Shown: positions 15,001 to 19,819 of the stretch, one piece after another | Numbering within the stretch: position 1 is the first letter of the stretch | Layout: the number at the start of each line of letters is the position of its first letter | Source: an uncultured Clostridia bacterium | GTDB taxonomy: Bacteria; Bacillota; Clostridia; Christensenellales; CAG-917 | Reading direction: 5' to 3' | Length of the DNA stretch: 64,000 nucleotides | NCBI GenBank assembly: GCA_934277645.1 | Contig: CAKQUX010000001.1 | Span: 434,001-498,000, forward strand | Notes under the pieces: generated by a model | Database searches by the model: none | Told to the model about the DNA's origin: nothing | Seen by the model: only the letters and a program-made list of their open reading frames with translations | Program-made: the position numbers and the translations under genes

Positions 15001-17753
15001 CTGTCGATAGATGCCTTAACCGTAAGGTCGCTTACGGTAAAGTTCATATCCATACGGTTACCTGACGAAAGGTAAAGGTTGACTTTCATTTCGTTGAAGT
15101 TGAGTCCGTCGCCTAAGCTAAGTCTCAAACCGCCGACCATAGAGTCCGTATTGCCGATAATAAGTTTGTCGCCAAGACCTAAAACTTTGAGCAATTCGGA
15201 AACAAGGCTACCTGCAAGATAAATTTCAAAGTAGTCCGCGCCAAGGTCTGCGCCCGAAATTACAGCCGCGATAATCGCAGGAATGTTGACTGCGGATGTT
15301 TCCGCCTCGGCGGTAGTTTCACCTTCGTTCGATTTATCTTTGATAAAATCGGTAAGGTCGATTTTGACTTTTGCGATGTTATAGAATGATAAATCTAAAT
15401 ATATTACTTTATTTATATAATAAAGGTCGATGTACGTTTCTCCGCTGACAGCGTTGCTGATGCTGAGATGCACTTCGCTCTTCAAGAAATCTTTAAGATT
15501 GATATTTCCTTCGATGCTGAACACGAATTTATCTTGCGTCGTGTTGTCGAGCTTCATAAGAAGTTGAAGAAGCATCGTCGTTTTTGCGTCGATATCTTTG
15601 TACGTAATGTCGGTGAAATCACCGCTTGCCGTGTAAAGGTCGAATTCGCCTTTAAGCGAAACGTAAATTTCTTCCAGCTTAAACTTGCCGTCGTCGTCTT
15701 TCGCAAGGTCGAGATAGCTCGATTTTTTAGCTTCGACGTTACTCAAAACTTCCGACATTTCTTTGTTGCCTCTCATTGTCGTAAGGCTACCGTAGAAAAC
15801 GTTTGCACTGATTCTTGCACTGAAACCGTCAAACGGTTCGGAAAGGCCTACACGCAAAACGAAGTTCGCACCGGTAAGTTCGTCTCTTTCAAGCGAGATA
15901 GAAGCGTTGTCAATAGGAAGTTCCGCCTTAGGGTTGAACATCTTTACGATTTTGTTCAACGTGCTGCTTGTAAGAGCAAGGTTGAAACGTTTAAGGTTGA
16001 GCAATCCTTGTTCGCCCATAACGATTTCGATATTCGAAATGACTTCCGCAATAATCGACGTAAGGTTCGACGTGTCGATAGCCGCCGATGACGCTTCGCT
16101 CGTAAGAGTGTACTTAGAAAGTACGGTGGTGTTTGCCGCGTCTAAAAGAGCGGCTTTGTCGAGCTTGTACTCGCCGTTCGCGCCGTAAGTTTCTTTGACT
16201 TGTCCCGTCAAAATCATATCCTTGACCATTTCGTAAAGAGCGGCTTTGTCCATAACGGTGCCGTCGTTGAAGTCATAGGACATATATTCCGAAACAACAG
16301 ACGCTACGCCGCTTGCAAGGTCGCTAACGGAACTGGTCGTTCCTTCGTCCTTTTTGAGCATTCCCATAATCGCGTCGTCGATTGTTTGAATAAGATTGAA
16401 GTTGTCGAGTTTATAACGGCTTCCGACGCCGAGAATGCCTTCAAGGTCAAGATAAAGCGTTTCGCTTGCACCGACGTAGTAAATGCCGAAACGTGGCGAT
16501 GCCGAAACGCCGCCGAACGCTTCGAACACTATGTTCGTTTTTGCGTTGTCCTTAAAATTGAGTTGTCCTCTTATCGTAAGGGCAAGTTTGTAAATCGAGC
16601 CTTCGAAGTTGATTTGTTTTTCTGCAAGAAGGTCTTGCATTTCCTTCGTCAAAATGCCCGTAAGCAACGAGCCGAGCGAGTCGATGACTCCGCCCACCGT
16701 GATTGTGTTGTTCGTAGTCGAAACCGACACGTCCGCGTCGATGCTGACGGTCGTGAAGGAGAAGTCCTTCATTTCGGATTTTTCTATGTATTCAGGGAGA
16801 GAGACAGTTTGAATATTTTCGATTTTTGCGGTTGTAAAACCGAGTTCGATATTGACGTTTTGTGGGGTATGCGTCTTATCGTATTCGATTCCAGCTTTAA
16901 GGTCAACGCCCGTCATTTCGGAATTTTTGAAATATGCCGTAAGGTTTGCGCTGAGGTTCGGGATAAGCGCGCTGAGGTCCGTAAGGTCAAGACCGAAAAT
17001 GTTCTTGACAACCAAAAGCACGTCTTGGTAACCCGAAAGGATGTTTTGTACCAAGCCGATAGCGACAGGAATGATACTGCCGAACGCAAGCTCGACGTCT
17101 ACTCTTTCCTCACCTGCGCCGAGGTCGGTCAAAGTCGACTTGCCGAAAAGAAGGGTTGTGATAACCGATTCCACTTTGCCGAGCGCAGGGATTTCGGTTT
17201 TTAACAATCCGTCAATCGTGCCGATGACATCGAGGTCGCTTGTAAGCGATTTGACGATTTTCGTGATTTTCGCCAAATCGAGGTCGTCCGCTTTGAGAAC
17301 GTGCGAACCGCCCGAGATAGCCGTCATATCGACGTAGAGAAGCTCGTCTAAGTAGTAAAGCCCTAAAATAGGCTTATCGCTTCCTCCGTCGCTAGCCGAC
17401 TTATTCGCCCCAAGCTCTAAAAGGAATTTCGAGTGTTCGTTGTCGTACACGTCGATTGTGCCGGCAAGTCTTACGTAGTACGTCGAACCGACACCGTCAC
17501 GCAAAAACGTGAAGTAAATTGTCGTGTCGAAATTCATGTACGACGAATCCGCACTCTCCTTTGCCATAGACGAAAGGCCGTTGTAAATTTTTCTCCAAGC
17601 ATAAGCTTTGGTGATTTCGCTCGAAGACGCATTGACCTCTTTTTCATAGAGGTCGCTGATCTTCGACGGTTGTTCGCCGCACGCCGTAAGAATAGTCCCC
17701 ACTATTACGGCGAGCAGAATAACCGTTAAAATCAAAACGAGTTTTCTTTTCAT
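1..17753 (-). CDS. Giant repetitive surface lipoprotein (partial, C-terminus beyond window)
   Basis: A single open minus-strand frame of 5,917 complete codons runs from ATG at 17753 to the window edge. The N-terminus has two basic residues, a hydrophobic stretch and the lipobox LTAC (Cys about residue 23), so it should be lipid-anchored outside the membrane. The start has a good ribosome site (AAGGGAGA, about 9 bases upstream). The body is beta-rich and built of degenerate modules. A recurring signature, G-[LI]-Y-Y-[LI]-x-G-x-LYVD-[LV]-xxLGxxK, is seen near residues 134, 428, 778, 1088, 1411, 1843, 2303, 2656, 3679 and 5168, often 290-350 residues apart. Two Big2-like Ig domains lie at about 1460-1615, and a Tyr/Asp-rich stretch at about 2800-4250. 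No catalytic motif was recognised. The signature resembles the lipid-facing strand of LolA/LppX-type lipoproteins, but that is a weak guess. Function unknown; likely structural, adhesive or ligand-binding. Confidence 0.9.
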   Translation of the reverse strand, partial: MKRKLVLILTVILLAVIVGTILTACGEQPSKISDLYEKEVNASSSEITKAYAWRKIYNGLSSMAKESADSSYMNFDTTIYFTFLRDGVGSTYYVRLAGTIDVYDNEHSKFLLELGANKSASDGGSDKPILGLYYLDELLYVDMTAISGGSHVLKADDLDLAKITKIVKSLTSDLDVIGTIDGLLKTEIPALGKVESVITTLLFGKSTLTDLGAGEERVDVELAFGSIIPVAIGLVQNILSGYQDVLLVVKNIFGLDLTDLSALIPNLSANLTAYFKNSEMTGVDLKAGIEYDKTHTPQNVNIELGFTTAKIENIQTVSLPEYIEKSEMKDFSFTTVSIDADVSVSTTNNTITVGGVIDSLGSLLTGILTKEMQDLLAEKQINFEGSIYKLALTIRGQLNFKDNAKTNIVFEAFGGVSASPRFGIYYVGASETLYLDLEGILGVGSRYKLDNFNLIQTIDDAIMGMLKKDEGTTSSVSDLASGVASVVSEYMSYDFNDGTVMDKAALYEMVKDMILTGQVKETYGANGEYKLDKAALLDAANTTVLSKYTLTSEASSAAIDTSNLTSIIAEVISNIEIVMGEQGLLNLKRFNLALTSSTLNKIVKMFNPKAELPIDNASISLERDELTGANFVLRVGLSEPFDGFSARISANVFYGSLTTMRGNKEMSEVLSNVEAKKSSYLDLAKDDDGKFKLEEIYVSLKGEFDLYTASGDFTDITYKDIDAKTTMLLQLLMKLDNTTQDKFVFSIEGNINLKDFLKSEVHLSISNAVSGETYIDLYYINKVIYLDLSFYNIAKVKIDLTDFIKDKSNEGETTAEAETSAVNIPAIIAAVISGADLGADYFEIYLAGSLVSELLKVLGLGDKLIIGNTDSMVGGLRLSLGDGLNFNEMKVNLYLSSGNRMDMNFTVSDLTVKASIDRMEAPEYRRLSDEESAAYSGTRYSRKTTEDGKLIGYVVDANGMYCESGYANFMESPYFYVGMNGELDLNIKAGQVDLDQGIAGLLNTLGIVIDSQIKSLVVEENIDITYKYDLQLSADLTPLIQFLRDEETYRKMVKTGSMFANNKTQFKLNLQRTLDGGASYKTVLGLYYIGGMMYVDVEYLGLEKIALEVNLFELLMQVILGNNWLQSIKPANPEAGTTATIDFDTKYTDKDGNIKNYDLAILLSVAMSDSRILVEVADGLTELVLNKLGLGFAGISASLELRYKDTDEVVDGVVTHYDSGLKGSLAIKNEKDEDMIAVSLNLNAPKVEFSQIDIEGLDKAIGEGYVNVALFNDDGTINLEGLYLELSGSLGAYAYQSDSHSDAGKWDVGSWIESLYKTDSPALESLLYQLMLAFEIPAQISDELGFKISALLRLDLSGINIKEKTFDLKNLMNIEYILTHSDLAIEIWDGKVGLSTSKKALGLYLVYQGNNNFGQPYSTLFLDIDLGIWQNTHIMLDGFDIGKILGMFETKYDFDMGVALGEAETFISDDVFEDAKKAEDGSIAGLKVESANETVATTEIVGGNRIKVNGKAKGEVALTVSYTDEKGATVTKKIKVTVVDAVSREIKVGDSSRTPWVPFSNPTGKVEVVSSDESIATATVTAAGGVVVTAKKAGSVTITATYAGLSKVLYVKCYELADEAVGSEGEDTTASNDSLNLLAVILGTGLSAITLKEDTLLVNFSSKFVAVLLAQFIPSLYQVNPDGTKTLKPMIELTPDRSYVQLNTAAQDLELSVGVDPLQVTLSIVKPTISFNRQSIGKDINRTDYIALQNLSQFSLSFAIDIQGQLKNSQEEEDGIIKIDSYLKALVADLALDFGLDIKEDIYLDMALEIEASINTESKNDTQLYLVLRDKTTGKVLFGVYILGTDLYVELGALSEDNFVMNNIDVGTIVSDTINGLVKKLTTSVTQDGEAEISDEGEEGGDKAKEALETVIALASKEISITLAQNLIIAIINFVLNNGKPEDEQVDIDTILSKMVDENGNPVDLGLSAEFTIDTAIPQILVGLDSKILSVSLSIVRPYLATGAAKDRYAEIDFNEVDNFIGYYVRQSNTDVYYKLTRENVFEKVGDTFNPLTGDPVKAGETNPWANYYVEIGGEKLPISLLDTYERLQSVGEKLSDAITRLTSGVDKNGNSTLNNFDDNPCITFAFDFYFNYSLDATFVKMTQTQIASGSVPKSDRYSLASDGVHFIQDENGTYQRVPREFQEILDATLNLDFINNLIKGFSFGSGANKVSLKDLLKTIAFKFYVDDMVDTTLILTLKGNIDLQKLGIYSVIDGGMELKDFLGNFSIDQLLKACEFGIELCAMDHNRQAIAGKTVGIYLVDNYLLLDLKGIDGPRAKISADFIFDMIGGGNKEEAGTTDEEKEQLKGTKLVAAVLNAIVKTVVVKAKLRSGATLKTFDSFDIMFNSDMLQAVIALFSDNSVNLSRFNLDESTSGLFLKLADDDFDGKPSISVGMQTADGLKLKLALAAAFTIDIGATTSILGVGVTPNDFADLTKFTSQTYNLSVDGKLYVSADGSASYDLSQFLNSSDMLAQYFGDMVVSLMADQQFYSAVGVRIGANFNLGDLFLDYFTANGYELISDWEARAENEGRKYKGTKYSKVEKVDENGKVIETTYEEDKENGTYKKQYSILDFLNKSELRSLEISLELLELDTYGNYKYDSEGNAIVKGGLYLAQDTLYLDGRKLFAGAPAAYIPHIVSVIENVIKGIDKADDAISDVVDKADEISGGIKDRTEALTSDVSSDAANQAVLELIISDPAIQLVLTKSFFAVILSMIMPTLGDIGDIFDVLNLSLSLDKGKFSHELIDYSEICKDQRFSRSYEEISDMIDVLTNATNNYAYDKANNKYVMISSIAICNVEGVEDTNGDYYIVNGDATLIYLASEFKYYKRHAIDTNVYYENENGEFKVSGGLYYEKLDWSEDLLKDENKNLRYTMGYYAYGTGLEKEVDYVASAIIPANLYFIVKGSDGLYYNVSTHSRYNDESGTVSNADTGKYVAIGSEYVALNLTNTIGRYVKIGDTYYDLTNYVMGANGVVSIDIDGTAVDLSSVQTYNYGWHQNDTGLYAKADKFDVVSNQAFRAIYVGSDGIESDWSVDRYGYGYFANASIASKNAETDVNNTDVFYFSYNNVVYNLNNYIWYSDETGSTVIPISQRTAANVENVKCVNLTDIGQKVKVSDFDTVAKLQANEEVYKISGADSDYKYFFFKGYYKAEKGEYKWVAAEYSLVLPYEERYTEITYFREYESGDYIFDNSNVEYYVELASSNASGVRNTITKSAYDALNETEQANYGAIGSFVLYDNLTAEKKEQFASSTRYQKVSDYYLFSYLVAHADELYVQDINGYYGKTTNTDGTVRYETYDSSKHNHRYSKAVNNVIVKTEAEANVGKQNYEEKIVGTYVKYKGNEDKLAAYENIAVEIGGEKYVIYSVLTDELKAALSSMRYVAILDVFTYDADETYTYPAYVAYDEFKDYKLTADKYLSELIGSADRSAFMENYWWVNTTEGYVLWSSLTAQQKASYSARVKYVLDYSVKGSKYDLRNDDGKNYGSYTFDITQSEYMRKSTKYTSISDFGITLGVKAGTFGFGVSIGGLNIGFGSTASLLPKDINEAIPFTKSTVGASVDVRLHGEFTAGTVDLGRVFSGIVGDISGVVVEVPEYTAGVTKMDFRMSVSALLDFSDLSKSELKAELIDISAVDVEEVFIGVYYQDGSLYIDAEKLGLPKMVINELDFITDTLNDLLVKIFGDDVYNSEQIQNEAGGADVDYNVALQILLSNKHFSVRIGKQLIDFALGLIKFGDVSLKDFIYEGIDYSGFADVKVSLDDLEATEIGAEISFRMPAGSKYVQVKIENLFDGENNLTDEAKTAIEAAQEANGLKKDGVAEKLMLFIEDPDGIWAFDSANNIFVRGTAITTGSRFTPYAYGTTEFNAALQAAEKDGAKTIYYILVEGESANYDTYAKEVNFSLGINNVSLKFAQTDRTRPLTDDAIKDYTLYSEIENVVIEERIDVTTYLAGGDLDLSEWVQLFFQDESLADLEGIIKVMDETGDYLNRKTYLDMKIDIKLASIINSIRKTILDKEIAGTTEDSEKKPTWREGDLDLQLLFDTLKGGGIDIVKILSLVNAEFKIVTQGSSYDASTGQTVTTEENTLVRMYFAGGNYALVCDYVTIDGYNEYVKVDEYDEANKDKYEWNAEGTELVRYRYDDIEKQYISGTGAEYGLIKYFPYKDNVDSYSGIRYSKNYKGYYTDANGKYMAVVDHEKLGNTASKDKWSHYFVNPYGDYAYDILNKEFFNVKELERQYAAEGKKLDLSDTDRYSADRYSYDPVNYYQNEYGVYSFVPGGLNIDLTGLGLAAYTVDSFTLTEIGNKLFNKDKNSEASTTDDTTGGDNTGDDNTDDNTGSKISLPLLPDNICEYIRSFLYGMQVTSNYISIMLHANYLNVIADLVTGEDTSFSFDFDFNKRSYLRINTDAKRYRFDSLVTNDANTDLDASGNTDVNGGIRLSTNPTEILTDEFGAQITYEQFVTDESRLVYAVLPRTGDTGNYVFIDKNTQLVKFTAAEKAHITAGTNNQIPTGGQELLDYFDNVFYSGGKLNEYLATIGQSYLTLKSTVADAEYVSNVAGEDYLTYDIYRVHIVKVGSSYVITCNGQTKTYDSIDDFKTEIGARRLFTVTVDDDALAPLVELLLYVFDNYIGVDIQSPKLSFTKYSYTSNGADTFPTSMTYDIIDNFGTMALNAGELSSLSVNGKSFGEDVDSEQGVSHATIQMTIADGSASGYKVAIRNANRYSISGSFGDATSLIANRFDGKICAYDKYQAVYTANANVATQDDDGEWLLIEYTRSDKTKQEFFIRLYSAADLSAGKLTETVGFNYYGTGALQITDSTLTSKVSYYRWLRFDFVRHYDENGYVIRNKYVRENSLTSMITADKFYGYDAGEYVYNDILNDYFNSPLYVKTADGTFAYYNKAVYGELSEGLKVGDELEVRISSVNLSGKKLGTGEGEINENLTTKVGKVIVTKSGADLVKTFILDTAIAWYTMDESGEFSAFSGTATENTSLYAKAGDEYFCLAYYDVKTNAIVAFDRYDELRYMNVTEISSVSMVLGGTFSLSGDYSSTELSKVLYSVFGELTTALTISEPGKKLNNTFGYSIALNLDVDIDPMSLFNGGKITDMIKLHNLDLAIDIWTTKDDGSRDKQFIGLYYLDGVVYVDLSFFLADGGFFKIDLGADAVEVIVANLLKGNEAGQADGTIRGADRDKAGFYIDFVLDMITASISSKLIGMIVTEITGEETIADMLENLPNMVPYVGMSVAKGEGSTFLGVKIYDTTGETEILDVNFSVFGIDTKHSHMMFGNKAGYYGNAKSITSLTGDLYRKEYLTEDGKLRVNIFDDNSDNAKDLMTNEECRNKFRLIASVDLAKIFSGEMQFADAFDINWGKAELSAKLDVSLEVLAGIINFSEEFGALLDAEVMAYIKSLSEKIEEIGQDNNTYFTATLSAYVDLAKFMNDKLTFVEKLGGAQINLIMTVNSNLLPYDKDPTNGGAAQDINVNVTVLFDEEGKISLYVDFEDLGSRMGLGEAFNKIKFEGLDISGIVNNDKEAVIADEAISSASTFVDGEEGSAGIFGSDILNVLKVMFKEIQVLQGEVRVNFMSTMFDSLLGFLTQNQTLRDMVKLPQIDDGGITLSLNDGFSVGIDLSLAVAGGREYMPKEMWLGESDTTWKGDRYSFAAFDASDLENAGVYGYTNNLFGKATSDTIGTLYVFTVDDKHGNYYLDTTDGGTVYYYDNAGNKQTATGTFRLVTSDLDKSAYTGNYFSLSKLYVQYATYADFKAAYPNSETTEAQFNSGIDKFVATAGTENFTAKTLYIAVLDSTGAYVKPSDFSLAVGLNNIKLEYDIEKSSVSYVENDVTYVATRIYTDGETLGANETHPEGSNYVFMATTNFNALKDMELNLTF

Positions 17754-17794
17754 ACTCTTTCTCCCTTGCGTTAAACGCTAACTTGTTTGTGCCT

Positions 17795-17840
17795 TACGCA
17801 TATACGCGTACGCACGTGTGCGCGCGTGGGCGCACGTATG
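17795..17840. other. 46-bp alternating purine-pyrimidine (Z-DNA-prone) tract
   Basis: Positions 17795-17828 alternate pyrimidine and purine without a break (CG, CA/TG and TA steps). After one GG interruption the alternation resumes at 17831-17840. The tract sits at the expected transcription start of the giant gene and is far more GC-rich than its flanks. Alternating CG/CA DNA can adopt the Z form under negative supercoiling; whether it does so here is inference. Confidence 0.7.
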
Positions 17841-17870
17841 ATAATATACATTAGTTATTTTAAAGTGCAA
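17841..17870 (-). promoter_or_regulatory. Putative promoter of the giant lipoprotein gene
   Basis: On the minus strand, TTGCAC (17870-17865) is followed either by TATATT after 16 bases or by TATTAT after 18 bases. Transcription would start inside the alternating purine-pyrimidine tract, giving a leader of about 80 bases. The leader holds several short GC-rich inverted repeats, e.g. GTGCGC/GCGCAC and GCGTT/AACGC. Confidence 0.5.
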
Positions 17871-17879
17871 GCGAAAGTA

Positions 17880-18710
17880 TGTCAATACAAATCGCTAATT
17901 TCTTTTGGAACTTTCTGTATTTTTACCGCATTTTTTTAAAAAACTGTCCGTTTTTTGGCAATTTCGGTTTACTTGTCAATCAACTGCCCTTTTTTGCCAA
18001 ATTTTACCTTTTTGGCGGCATAGGGGCGTTTTTTGCGTTTTTCTAACCTTTTCAACAAAAATTCTTGTAGAAAATTCGGTGTTTTCGGCAAAAAAACGAT
18101 TATCGATTGTTGCCGCAAAAAGCTTCGTTTTTTGCCGATTCGTCTCGCTTTTCGCCATGTTTTTTAGCCGTTTTATAACAATTTTCGAGCTTTTTTTCAC
18201 CTTGTTTTTTACGTCTTTTTCTGTCGTTTTTTCAGTGATTTTCGGCGGCAAAATTTTAACGTTTTTTCGCTGAATTTCACGCTGTTTCGCCCTTGTTTTT
18301 CGTGAATTTTAAGGCGTTTTTCGAGCTTATTTTTGTCCGATTTTTTACGTTTTTTATGCCGATTTAAGTCGATTTTTGAGACAAAATTTTAACAAAATTC
18401 CGCTCTTTTTCGCATCGTTTTTGCTAAATTTCCGGTCGTTTCAAAACGTTTTTCGAGCTGTTTTTCAAGCTGTTTCAGGCCGCTTATTCAAACTTTTTAC
18501 GTCGATTTTCGGCGATTTTTGCCCCTTATTTCATTTTTAATTTTTTTGAATTTATCTTGTTTTTTCGCACGATTTCGCTAACGTTTTCGGCATATTTCCA
18601 GTCCGCTTCTACCTTCATACACATTAAAATTTAACGTTCGCTTTGCCGTTTCGGGCAATTTTTAACGTGACTTTTGCATTGCTTTTTTCATCGTTTTTAC
18701 AAATAAAAGG
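17880..18710. other. T-rich, strand-asymmetric non-coding region
   Basis: About 0.8 kb between the giant gene and the deacetylase gene has no convincing gene. The plus strand is dominated by runs of four to seven T separated by CG-containing words. Recurrent words are CGTTTTT, TTTTTCGAGCT (near 18187, 18315 and 18450) and AAAATTTTAAC (near 18250 and 18385). Open frames here have low-complexity Phe/Leu- or Lys-rich translations and no ribosome sites, so I did not call them. Confidence 0.6.
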
Positions 18711-18711
18711 C

Positions 18712-18751
18712 ACAAAAAAACAGCCGTTCGCAATCTATACGTCGGGCTGTC
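18712..18751 (-). terminator. Intrinsic terminator after the GH20/PIG-L operon
   Basis: Read on minus, ACAGCC (18750-18745) pairs with GGCTGT (18725-18720) and is followed by a run of T. It lies about 180 bases past the deacetylase stop codon. The stem is short and the loop large, so efficiency is uncertain. Confidence 0.5.
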
Positions 18752-18933
18752 GCTGCTTGTTTTGTTATAAATTTTTTTAAAAAAACAATATTTTTATTTG
18801 CCGAAAATGCTTAGAGCATATCGTTTTGGATTAAATCAAACGCCTTTTATCAGATAAAACTCGCGTCGGTTAATCAATAAAATCGATGTCGTTTGTTCTA
18901 TAAAATCGGTGTGTATTTCCCGAAAATTTTGAC

Positions 18934-19689
18934 CTATTTCATGTTTTTAAAGGTGTTTTCAAGCACGGTTTGCTTAAATTCTTCAAGGCTATCCTCGATA
19001 AAAGCAATCAATCTGTTGTCGTCGTAGCCTAAATATTCCGTCATATCGAGCGCCCAGTTAAACGATTTCATTTTGTTCGCCTCTCTTATTCCCGTAAAAG
19101 TGGCGTTTGCGTAACGCCTGCCTTTTGCGCCGAGATTATAGTTTTTCGTTGCATTCTGACTTGCGAATTTGTCCATAAGAGCATCTGAAATTTCGTCCGT
19201 ATCCGACGTATCGAGCGCGACTTTTTCGTCGCCGATAAACCAATCGAGTCCTCTCCACACTTCGCAGGCATACAGCTTTTTAACTTTGTGATTCGCCTTT
19301 TTAAGGGCATAAAACGCTCTCCAAAATGCGCCGAGATGCGTAGGGTGACTATCGAACGGATTGTGAATGTATACTTCGTCGGGCATGGTTTCGTCTATGA
19401 TTTCCGACAACATCGCTTCGACTTTTTCGCCGCCTTCTCGCACTTTTTCGGAAGTCAACCCTAACATATAAAGCCTTTTATATCCCCCGACTTCCGCCGC
19501 TTCCTGTTGCTCTGCCTTGCGCAATTCTTTAAGCTCTTCCGCCGTCATTTTCTCATAGCCGCTTCCTTTTGCGCAACCTGCGCCGTCGGACATAACCACA
19601 AGCGCAAAATCGCCTTTTGCTATTGCATTTATCGCAAAAATTTCCGCATCGTCGGGATGCGCGCATATTGCAAGTCTTTTAATTTTCAT
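18934..19689 (-). CDS. PIG-L/LmbE-family N-acetylglucosaminyl deacetylase
   Basis: The protein has 251 residues and no signal peptide. The N-terminal AHPDDAE motif and the later HPTH motif are the zinc-binding residues and catalytic Asp of the PIG-L/LmbE/BshB/MshB fold, which removes acetyl groups from GlcNAc-containing substrates. A GTG two codons upstream (19695) is possible. I chose ATG at 19689 because GAGGG lies five bases before it. It is the second gene of a two-gene operon behind a GH20 hexosaminidase, with 130 bases between them. A plausible job is deacetylating GlcNAc or short GlcNAc oligosaccharides released by that enzyme in the cytoplasm; the exact substrate is not visible. Bacillithiol-type deacetylase (BshB) is the main alternative, but no bshA or bshC lies nearby. 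Confidence 0.85.
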   Translation of the reverse strand: MKIKRLAICAHPDDAEIFAINAIAKGDFALVVMSDGAGCAKGSGYEKMTAEELKELRKAEQQEAAEVGGYKRLYMLGLTSEKVREGGEKVEAMLSEIIDETMPDEVYIHNPFDSHPTHLGAFWRAFYALKKANHKVKKLYACEVWRGLDWFIGDEKVALDTSDTDEISDALMDKFASQNATKNYNLGAKGRRYANATFTGIREANKMKSFNWALDMTEYLGYDDNRLIAFIEDSLEEFKQTVLENTFKNMK

Positions 19690-19819
19690 ATTCACCCTCG
19701 TTTAATTTGTTAAGCCGTACGCTTTTAATACGCTTTAAATGTTTGCAATCCTACATATTTAAAGCTACATTTAGTCAAGCGTATTACAAAGTCGCATTTT
19801 ATCTTTTGTTTATAATTGT

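Noticed and set aside
17905..18273. Open frames on both strands in the T-rich island
   Set aside because: Low-complexity Phe/Leu- or Lys/Thr-rich translations, no ribosome sites, no recognisable motif.
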